From Clostridia bacterium (GTDB taxonomy: Bacteria; Bacillota_A; Clostridia; Peptostreptococcales; JAAYPU01): a DNA stretch of 5,872 nt. Under the pieces are notes generated by a model. The model was not told the DNA's origin. It saw only the letters and a program-made list of their open reading frames with translations, and made no database searches. Positions within the stretch are counted from its first letter, which is position 1. Each line of letters begins with the position of its first letter. The stretch lies in NCBI GenBank assembly GCA_022360735.1, contig JAKSCF010000725.1, positions 1 to 5,872 of the forward strand. The letters run 5' to 3'. This document shows positions 1 to 5,872 of the stretch, one piece after another. A program made the position numbers and the translations under genes.

Positions 1-3000
1 AAAATTAACGGCTCAGATAGAAAAATATACATATAACAGATATGACGAAAGGACATCTTCCGTACTGGTATCTAAGGAAGTTGAAGTTTCACCTTATGGG
101 ACTTACACTTGCTCGCTGGAATATGAAAACTTTAACCCGGGATCTTATTACATTACCGTAAAGTCTGATGAAGAGATTATTAATCGAAGGTATTTTCAAG
201 TAAAAAAATATACCAAGCCAGCCTATAAAATCGATGTAAATACGGATAAAAAGGCACTTTTTTTAGGAGAAAGTTTTAATTTGGATATTCAAGCTTCATT
301 CTTTGAAGGCTCACCGGTAGCCGGTTTAAAGTTGTACTATAGAGGATATGGCTGGTATGATTATTTGAAAGCCATAGAAGGAAATAGTAGCTGTAACAGC
401 AATGGGCAAGCGTCTATAAAGCTTGAACCGGAGTTTACTTTCGAAAACACGGATCCCATTAGCTGGCAGCCTAAATATATTAGTTGTATGATCAACAATG
501 CCACTGCAGAGGAAGAGGAAGTGTATGCCCATGCATCTATTGCGCTTTTCCCAAGGGATATTATGATTTATGGTAAAGGAAAAGTAGAACAAGACAGATT
601 TGTTGCAGAGATTGAGAGTAATAAAATAGTGCTTGACCGATTGAATAACGATGACCTTCATGCATATGATATGAAAAATTATAAAGGAGATTCAGTCAAT
701 ATACCGTTAAAAGGGAAGTTGATTGAGAGGAGATGGGATAAAAAAGAAGTTGGTCAATATTATGATTTTATCAATAAAGTAACTCGAAAAAAATATCGAT
801 ATTATACGGTAGAAAATGTGTTGGACGAATTTGAAATACATACCGTTAATGGTCGAGCCGTATATGAGCTGCCTTATACAAACTTTTTAAACCATAATAG
901 TTACTATATTGAAGTGATAGGAAATGATCAAAAAAATCGTGCAGTGAAAGAGACCATATATCTTTATCAATCTTACTTTAACGCTTCGCAAATTGAAAAT
1001 ATGGACATGGCAGAGGAATATTCGCTTAAAGAAAATGATAATAAATATAAGTTTAAGACAGAAGAAAAAGCTAACCTTGTAATGCTTAAAAATGGAGAAG
1101 AATTTGAAGTGAGTGAAAAAGGACGGATGCTTTATATGATCCTTAAAAATGGCATTCAAAGTGCTGACGTAGTCAAAGATAGCAAGATGTCTTTTGAATT
1201 TATAGAATCATATATTCCCAATGCACATGTTAAAATGGTTTATTTTGACGGCGTAAAAGTATATAACGCAGGAAGCCTTGGTTTGAACTATGATTATACG
1301 GAAAAAGAACTGGATATAAAGATTACACGGGACAAAGATTACTACAAGCCGGGGGATATCGTCAACATGGAGATTGAAGTCAGCGATATAAATGGGAATC
1401 CATGTGAATCTGAAGTGAATATTAGTGCTGTAGATGAAGCATTCTTTGCAATGCGGGGTCAGTCAGTCTATACGATCGGTGATCTTTACAGCTATGTTTT
1501 TGGTACAGGAATACTCTCAGAATATTTCTCTTATAAGAGCAATGAGCAAAAACCAAACTTTGCGGAGTGCGGTGAAGGTGGAGATGAAGCAGGGCAGAGA
1601 TACGATTTTAAGGATAATGCATACTTCGGGTCCATAAAGACAGATAAGAATGGCAAAGGATCACTGCAATTTTCCCTGCCTCACAATCTTACATCCTGGC
1701 GTATTACATACCAAGGGATAACAAAAGATTTAAGAGCAGGAAGCGGACGAGAGAATATTAACGCAAAGCTGCCCTTTTTCGTTAACCTGATATTCAATGA
1801 TATCTATCTTGCACAAGACCAGCCGGGTATATCTCTTCGAGTATTCGGTACAGAATTGAAGCAAGGGGATAAGGTGGATTATAAGGTCGTATTAGAAGGT
1901 CCCAATCATCAACAGAAGACATACAAAGCAGAAGGTCAGGCAGGCAAGTATAGTCATATTACGCTTGAATCTTTAGAACCTGGGAACTACTTTATTAATG
2001 TATATGCAGAATCAGGTGAATTGAAGGATGCTGTGAAGAAGGAATTTAAAGTGGTCGAAAATATCCTGGAAACAGCTAGGACAGATTATCTTGATTTGGC
2101 TGAAGGTACGGAGATATCTAATTGGATTAATATTTCCGGTGAAAATGCCATAACTGAATTAGTGTTTTACAACAAAGGGATTTCCAGATATTATCGAACA
2201 CTCAATGCTTTATATTATTCTTGGGGACAGCGAGTGGATCAGGTTTTATCCCGTAAGATTGCAGGAGAATACTTGAAAAAGTATTTTGATAAGGAATATA
2301 TCAACGATTTTGAGGAGGATTTAAGCGATTACCAAATTTATGATGGCGGCATTGCACTCTTTTCTTATGACAGCAGCAGGCCGGTTCTTTCTGCAAAAGT
2401 ATGCTCAGCGGCTAAAGCGACCTTTGATGAGGTGGATTTAAAATCATATTTTTATAGCCATATCAATGATGAAAAAACCACATTACTAGATTTAGCTGCT
2501 TGTTATTGGGGATTGGCGTCTTTAGATGAACCGGTACTACTTGATATCTATAAACTTTTAGAAAGTGAAGATATTAGTCTGGAGGAGAAACTATATTATG
2601 GTATTGCCCTTTCTGAATTTGGAGACGATGCATCTGCAGAAAAGATTTACAGAGAGGTCATTGAAAAATACGGTGAAGTTGTTAAGCCTTATGTATACCT
2701 GAATGCCGGAAGTGATCGAGATGAGAATATTAAGCTGACGGCTTTGTGTGCCATTATAGGTATAAAAAGTGATCTGCTTGGTCATGAGGAATTATTCCAG
2801 TATGTTATGGATAACTCTACAGATGAAATCCTCACCAACCTGGAAAGGTTAATCTATATAACTTCAAAAACACCTGATACTAAAAAGGAAAGCAGCTTCT
2901 CTTATGATATCAATAATAAGTCTGAGAAATTGAAGATTAATGGATTGGATAGATACAGATTGGTATTGACCGGAGATGAATTGAAAGGTATCACATTTGA

Positions 3001-3478
3001 TGATATTAAAGGAGATATTGAGCTGGCAGTTAATTATATAGGTCCTATAAAAGAGTTGGCTGAAGAAGGGGATAGCCTTGTGGGGATCAAAAGGCGTTAT
3101 CTTGTAAATGGTAAAGCAACCAATACTTTTACTCAATCGGATATCATCGATATTGAGTTAACACTTGAATTTGATCAAAATGCACCGGATGGATATTATG
3201 AAATTACAGATGTCTTACCTTCCGGATTTAAGTACGTTCAACCGTTTAACAGAGGGGAACGGGGAGACTATAACTGGGGAAGCGTGAATGGACAAAAAAT
3301 AACCTTTGCTTATTATTATACGCCTAATAGTAAGCAATCAAAGACCATCCGATACTTAGCAAGGGTTATTGCACCTGGAAAATACACGGCAGACAGTGGC
3401 GTTATACTTCATGGAAAGAGCAGAGCCCATGGGTTTACAGAGCCAAGTGTGATTACGATAGTGAGCGCAGAAGAATGA
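1..3478 (+). CDS. Alpha-2-macroglobulin family protein, thioester-less, 5'-truncated by window edge
   Basis: Large surface protein of the bacterial A2M family, cut at the left edge. The frame is open from base 2, giving 1158 visible residues (codon 1 at base 2); bacterial A2Ms are commonly 1500-1900, so the signal sequence and first MG domains lie outside. A TTG at 281 could be mistaken for the start, but clear MG sequence lies upstream of it, including KPAYKI at about residues 72-77. Further on: an MG/bait-type segment (YKPGD, then VDEAFF near residue 477), an MG7 domain (lead-in about 540, LTSWRIT with Trp566), a helical toroid (about 735-985, with DGGIALF from Asp781), and a C-terminal domain with DVLPSG at 1070-1075. 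Family members trap proteases after bait cleavage, some through a Cys-Gln thioester (CxEQ). Here the equivalent site reads RVDQ (744-747), so covalent capture is not expected. It overlaps the next gene by 4 bases. The family call is firm; the role in a Gram-positive cell is unknown. Confidence 0.93.
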   Translation, partial: KLTAQIEKYTYNRYDERTSSVLVSKEVEVSPYGTYTCSLEYENFNPGSYYITVKSDEEIINRRYFQVKKYTKPAYKIDVNTDKKALFLGESFNLDIQASFFEGSPVAGLKLYYRGYGWYDYLKAIEGNSSCNSNGQASIKLEPEFTFENTDPISWQPKYISCMINNATAEEEEVYAHASIALFPRDIMIYGKGKVEQDRFVAEIESNKIVLDRLNNDDLHAYDMKNYKGDSVNIPLKGKLIERRWDKKEVGQYYDFINKVTRKKYRYYTVENVLDEFEIHTVNGRAVYELPYTNFLNHNSYYIEVIGNDQKNRAVKETIYLYQSYFNASQIENMDMAEEYSLKENDNKYKFKTEEKANLVMLKNGEEFEVSEKGRMLYMILKNGIQSADVVKDSKMSFEFIESYIPNAHVKMVYFDGVKVYNAGSLGLNYDYTEKELDIKITRDKDYYKPGDIVNMEIEVSDINGNPCESEVNISAVDEAFFAMRGQSVYTIGDLYSYVFGTGILSEYFSYKSNEQKPNFAECGEGGDEAGQRYDFKDNAYFGSIKTDKNGKGSLQFSLPHNLTSWRITYQGITKDLRAGSGRENINAKLPFFVNLIFNDIYLAQDQPGISLRVFGTELKQGDKVDYKVVLEGPNHQQKTYKAEGQAGKYSHITLESLEPGNYFINVYAESGELKDAVKKEFKVVENILETARTDYLDLAEGTEISNWINISGENAITELVFYNKGISRYYRTLNALYYSWGQRVDQVLSRKIAGEYLKKYFDKEYINDFEEDLSDYQIYDGGIALFSYDSSRPVLSAKVCSAAKATFDEVDLKSYFYSHINDEKTTLLDLAACYWGLASLDEPVLLDIYKLLESEDISLEEKLYYGIALSEFGDDASAEKIYREVIEKYGEVVKPYVYLNAGSDRDENIKLTALCAIIGIKSDLLGHEELFQYVMDNSTDEILTNLERLIYITSKTPDTKKESSFSYDINNKSEKLKINGLDRYRLVLTGDELKGITFDDIKGDIELAVNYIGPIKELAEEGDSLVGIKRRYLVNGKATNTFTQSDIIDIELTLEFDQNAPDGYYEITDVLPSGFKYVQPFNRGERGDYNWGSVNGQKITFAYYYTPNSKQSKTIRYLARVIAPGKYTADSGVILHGKSRAHGFTEPSVITIVSAEE

Positions 3479-3480
3479 TG
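3475..3480 (+). promoter_or_regulatory. ATGA stop/start overlap coupling A2M and MEMO genes
   Basis: The A2M stop TGA (3476-3478) overlaps the ATG at 3475-3477, and another in-frame ATG follows at 3478-3480. Only a weak purine-rich stretch (gcagaaga) lies upstream, so initiation of the MEMO gene probably relies on ribosomes finishing the A2M gene. This supports one mRNA and linked expression of the two proteins. Which of the two ATGs is used cannot be decided from sequence. Confidence 0.7.
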
Positions 3481-4380
3481 AAAAAAAAGATATTCATTTT
3501 CTCAGGATTAATGGTTATAGCAATAATTGGTATATATACTGGGCAATATCTAAAGGAGATAAAGGGAGAGAAGAACGCTTTGGTAGCTGCCCCTGCCATT
3601 ACTTGCCGATATTATGATGAAAAAAGCTTTATGACCTCAGTTAAAAAAGCTGAAACGATTGAAGTTAGCGATTTGAATGTTTTAGGGGGTGTTACGCCCC
3701 ATCATTTACTCGCCGATCATATGATTGCACAATTTTTCAAAGAAATTGCTGCCAATAATCCTAATGTCATAGTCCTGATAGGACCCAATCATGGACGTAT
3801 TGGCAGAGACAAAATACATACAGGCAGTTGGAGCTGGCAGACCCCTTTCGGGATATTGGAAGCCGAAAAAGACATGGTGAAACAGATTGCAGAAAAAACC
3901 GGTGCAGGAGAAGATATGAACCTTCTGGAAAAAGAGCATTCCATCGCAGCCTTGATTCCTTATGTTAAGTATTATTTACCGGAAGTTCAAATAGTACCAC
4001 TGGTTCTTCATGGGAATCTGGGAATAGAAAATTCAAAGAAACTTGCAAATATAATATTGGCGTGTATGGGCGATAAAGAATGCTTAGTCATTGGATCCGT
4101 TGATTTTTCCCATTACCTGACACCTGATAAAGCAGAAGAAATGGATGAAATAAGTATTAAGGCCATCAAAAAAAGGGATTTTTTAGCTGTCAGTCGTATG
4201 GATAATGACTATCTTGATTCACCACCCACCATTATGACACTGTTTGAGATCATGAATAGAGAGAATGTTTCAGGATTAAAAGTCCTGGACCATTCCAATT
4301 CATCCATAATAGCCGGAGAATATGCCGAAAGCAATACCAGTTACTATACACTTTTATTCTATAAGAAAGATAAGCCGTAG
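3475..4380 (+). CDS. Membrane-anchored MEMO-family protein (AmmeMemoRadiSam system protein B-like)
   Basis: A 301-residue member of the MEMO family, which shares the fold of LigB-type extradiol dioxygenases. Residues 1-4 are basic, about 5-22 form one hydrophobic helix, and a charged linker follows, so the catalytic-like domain should lie outside the membrane. Family motifs in order: GGVTPHH (His76/His77), IGPNH (His106), WQTPFG (121-126), KEHSIAALIPY (His155) and SVDFSHY (His213). In human MEMO1 the metal site uses His49, His81, His192 and Cys244. The three His are present here, but the Cys-Gly region reads LDSPPTIM (247-254), so Asp248 or Ser249 replaces the Cys. The start is ATG 3475 overlapping the A2M stop (ATGA); a second ATG lies at 3478. 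No strong ribosome-binding site is visible, which suggests translational coupling. The usual partners (AMMECR1, radical SAM) are not in the window. Substrate and reaction are unknown. Cys44 does not sit in a convincing lipobox. Confidence 0.9.
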   Translation: MMKKKIFIFSGLMVIAIIGIYTGQYLKEIKGEKNALVAAPAITCRYYDEKSFMTSVKKAETIEVSDLNVLGGVTPHHLLADHMIAQFFKEIAANNPNVIVLIGPNHGRIGRDKIHTGSWSWQTPFGILEAEKDMVKQIAEKTGAGEDMNLLEKEHSIAALIPYVKYYLPEVQIVPLVLHGNLGIENSKKLANIILACMGDKECLVIGSVDFSHYLTPDKAEEMDEISIKAIKKRDFLAVSRMDNDYLDSPPTIMTLFEIMNRENVSGLKVLDHSNSSIIAGEYAESNTSYYTLLFYKKDKP

Positions 4381-4386
4381 GGAGGT
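4381..4386 (+). promoter_or_regulatory. Strong Shine-Dalgarno for the beta-helix gene
   Basis: GGAGGT directly follows the MEMO stop codon (TAG 4378-4380) and lies 8 bases before ATG 4395. It is a consensus site at good spacing and fixes the start of the third gene. It is much stronger than anything before the MEMO gene, so the third gene can be translated independently within the same transcript, possibly at a higher level. Confidence 0.85.
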
Positions 4387-4394
4387 GCGTATAC

Positions 4395-5129
4395 ATGTAT
4401 AAAGTTGATAAGATTAGAGTAGCTTCTTTTTTGTTTATATTACTCATTTTTACAAGCGTGTTTATTAAGATAAATGATACAACAGAAGCTACTGTATTAA
4501 CAAAAACAGATGAAAAGAATGAAATAGTGAAAATTAATCAAGGCGATGATATACAAGAAAAGATTAATGGTGCAAAAGACGGTTCTTATATTGTCATCGC
4601 TTCCGGCGAGTATATCATTGATGAACCCATTGTCATTCAAAATAAAAATGATTTCACTATTTCAGGAGACAAAGATGTGTGGATTTTAGGAAGCAAGGTA
4701 GACTTTCAAATTTTTATGATTAAGGATTCGGGAAATGTTGTCTTAAAGAATATCAAAGCGTGCCATAAAATCGACCAAGAGACCGGAAATACCAAAATAA
4801 CCCCCAAGCGAAAAGGCAGCGTAGTGGATATAGAAAATTGTAAAAAGGTTACATTGGAAAACTGCGAGTTAGAGGGATGCGGTGTATATGGCGTATATGC
4901 AGTGGATACGGATAGGTTAAATCTCTTTGGCTGTTATCTCCATGATAATTCATGGAAAGCTTTGGGACTCTTTAACAAAGGTAACGTTACAAATGCAATT
5001 ATTAAGGATTGCACCATTGTTAACAATGCTGACTTCCTTGAAAAAGAGGGCACTGTAAACATTCAATTTGAAGGTACCAATGTCATCCGAAACAACACTT
5101 TTGAAGATTATAAGAACAAAACAAAGTAA
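4395..5129 (+). CDS. Small membrane-anchored right-handed beta-helix (pectate-lyase-like fold) protein
   Basis: A 244-residue protein, third in the run, 14 bases after the MEMO stop. A basic N-terminus is followed by one hydrophobic helix (about 9-24), giving a signal anchor or uncleaved signal. Residues 43-100 match the usual entry to a right-handed parallel beta-helix: an IQEKI-type capping helix (53-57), then GSYIVIASGEYIIDEPI, then ISGDKDVWILG. About five rungs follow, near 113-124, 150-163, 173-186, 199-212 and 228-240, each with a short beta strand followed by a turn rich in Asn, Asp, Gly or Cys. Cys157, Cys180 and Cys206 take the same rung position, and Asn185 and Asn211 another, as in stacked side-chain ladders. 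No lyase catalytic set is recognisable, and the helix is short for a polysaccharide lyase, so carbohydrate binding or a scaffold role is as likely as an enzyme. NosD/CASH-type proteins are the nearest general family. Function is unknown. Confidence 0.8.
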   Translation: MYKVDKIRVASFLFILLIFTSVFIKINDTTEATVLTKTDEKNEIVKINQGDDIQEKINGAKDGSYIVIASGEYIIDEPIVIQNKNDFTISGDKDVWILGSKVDFQIFMIKDSGNVVLKNIKACHKIDQETGNTKITPKRKGSVVDIENCKKVTLENCELEGCGVYGVYAVDTDRLNLFGCYLHDNSWKALGLFNKGNVTNAIIKDCTIVNNADFLEKEGTVNIQFEGTNVIRNNTFEDYKNKTK

Positions 5130-5135
5130 CGAAAT

Positions 5136-5206
5136 AAACATATGGGACGGGTCTTTTTGTTTGGATAAACACTGATATCAAACAAAAAGACCCGTCCCCT
5201 GTGTTT
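5136..5206. terminator. Long bidirectional hairpin terminator between convergent genes, GGGACGGGTC palindrome
   Basis: A perfect 20-bp inverted repeat pairs 5144-5163 with 5179-5198 around a 15-base loop. After one T/C mismatch (5143/5199) the stem continues for 7 more pairs (one G-U) down to 5136/5206. The outer arms are A-rich on the left and T-rich on the right (TTTTT at 5204-5208), so each strand ends in a U-rich tract and could terminate either convergent gene. The position between two stop codons (5129 and 5224) supports this. The core GGGACGGGTCTTTTTG is longer and more GC-structured than a minimal terminator, and may belong to a dispersed palindromic repeat family. Confidence 0.85.
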
Positions 5207-5223
5207 TTAATAAGCCTAATTTG

Positions 5224-5872
5224 CTATCTGGTAGAAATAAACATTTGGGTCCAGTAAGGTGTGCCGTTGTTATTTTTTGCTAATCCAACGCCTAAATCTG
5301 TAAAGTTAGCACTCAAAATATTTCTTTTGTGACCATCGGAATTCATCCATGATTTCACTACAGCTTCAGGTGTGGCTTGTCCCATGGCGATGTTCTCTCC
5401 GGCATAGCTGTAATTAATGCCAAAGGATTTCATCATATCAAAGGGCGATCCATATGTAGGCGAGGTGTGGCTGAAATAACTATTATCTACCATATCTTGA
5501 GACTTTGTTCTTGCAACACTTGAAAGATCGACATTATGGTTTAAAGGTTCAAGGTCTGCATTAATCCTTTCAACATTAACAAGTCTGACAACTTCTTGTT
5601 CAAACTGTGCTATCTCGTCTGTACTTGGTGGTTCATTAGTTTCTGAGGGTTGTTCTGAAAGTTTTGCTCTAACCCTTTCTACAAAACAAATCGCTTGCTC
5701 CCTTGTTGCGTTGTTTAAAGGCGCCACAAGGTTGTTTCCAATTCCTTTTAAAATGCCTTCCTGCAGGCAGTAATTGATATCAGCTTTTGCCCATGCTGCA
5801 ACTTGATTCATGTCGCTGTATACAGCTTGATTATCAGTTGCAGTATCAATACCTAAAACACATAGTTTTCTT
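5224..5872 (-). CDS. SLH-domain and CAP-domain (YkwD-like) surface protein, 5'-truncated by window edge
   Basis: Minus-strand gene, ending at TAG 5226-5224 and open through the right edge; 215 residues are visible. The Met at 5811 is internal, because the 20 codons before it continue a typical SLH repeat. Numbering from that Met, the SLH domain runs to about residue 51 (WAKADINYC, GILKGIG, ATREQAI), then a Pro/Ser/Glu-rich linker (52-68), then a CAP domain (about 70-195). CAP hallmarks are visible: SYFSHTSP (His115), AGENIA (Glu139) and SDGHKRNIL (His161), the residues that usually line the CAP cavity. SLH domains bind pyruvylated secondary cell-wall polymers, so the protein is likely held on the cell wall. 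The biochemical role of bacterial CAP proteins is mostly unsettled. Further SLH repeats and a signal peptide probably lie outside the window. It converges on the A2M-MEMO-beta-helix run and need not be functionally linked. Confidence 0.92.
   Translation of the reverse strand, partial: RKLCVLGIDTATDNQAVYSDMNQVAAWAKADINYCLQEGILKGIGNNLVAPLNNATREQAICFVERVRAKLSEQPSETNEPPSTDEIAQFEQEVVRLVNVERINADLEPLNHNVDLSSVARTKSQDMVDNSYFSHTSPTYGSPFDMMKSFGINYSYAGENIAMGQATPEAVVKSWMNSDGHKRNILSANFTDLGVGLAKNNNGTPYWTQMFISTR

Noticed and set aside
281..283. TTG as start codon of the A2M gene, with AGGAGA at 265-270 as a ribosome-binding site
   Set aside because: The frame is open back to base 2 and the upstream codons encode recognisable macroglobulin-domain sequence (KPAYKI), so this is an internal Leu codon.
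887..1159. Minus-strand open frame of 90 codons inside the A2M gene, and similar frames at 326-661, 2591-2785, 2864-3136, 3706-3939 and 4950-5141
   Set aside because: Each lies within a well-supported plus-strand gene, shows no recognisable domain and has low-complexity composition expected from antisense of AT-rich coding sequence.
1568..1579. CGEG, resembling the CGEQ thioester motif
   Set aside because: It lies before the MG7 domain in the bait-like loop, not at the start of the toroid, and lacks the Gln needed for the thioester.
1434..1637. Plus-strand 67-codon frame inside the A2M gene
   Set aside because: It overlaps the conserved VDEAFF to MG7 segment in another frame and has no independent support.
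3138..3156. Small near-palindrome around ATCATCGATAT inside the A2M gene
   Set aside because: It is short, imperfect and within coding sequence; chance is the simplest explanation.
3604..3606. Cys44 of the MEMO protein as a lipoprotein attachment site
   Set aside because: The preceding residues (APAIT) do not fit a lipobox and Cys44 lies well after the hydrophobic segment.
5809..5811. ATG on the minus strand as start of the CAP gene
   Set aside because: The frame continues upstream through 20 codons of SLH-type sequence to the window edge, and the Met lies inside the SLH domain.

Overview
The window reads as AT-rich chromosomal DNA from a low-GC Gram-positive bacterium, most likely a member of the Clostridia (Bacillota). 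This is inferred from A/T-ending codons, a strong GGAGGT ribosome-binding site, an SLH-domain (S-layer type) protein, and a YkwD-like CAP protein. The genus cannot be fixed from sequence alone.

Layout. The left 4/5 holds a rightward run of three tightly packed genes. (1) A large alpha-2-macroglobulin (A2M) family protein is cut by the left edge: its frame is open from base 2 to the stop at 3478 (1158 residues visible). It keeps the macroglobulin domains, the MG7 domain and the helical toroid, but the CxEQ thioester is lost. (2) A MEMO-family protein (LigB-dioxygenase-like fold) starts on the A2M stop codon and carries an N-terminal membrane anchor. (3) A short membrane-anchored right-handed beta-helix protein follows 14 bases later behind a perfect GGAGGT. 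The run ends at 5129, followed by a long near-perfect hairpin (about 5136-5206) that looks like a bidirectional terminator. On the right, converging from the minus strand, is the 3' part of a gene for an SLH-domain plus CAP-domain surface protein, cut by the right edge.

How the parts fit. All four products look membrane-bound or extracytoplasmic, so this is a cell-surface locus. The three rightward genes are probably co-transcribed and translationally linked, and may form one surface module. That module pairs a thioester-less A2M with an extracytoplasmic-looking MEMO protein, whose family is usually cytosolic, and with a beta-helix partner. It is the most unusual content here; its function is unknown and nothing in the window proves that the proteins interact. 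No RNA genes, CRISPR, insertion sequences or transposases were seen, and no stretch longer than 300 bases lacks a gene.
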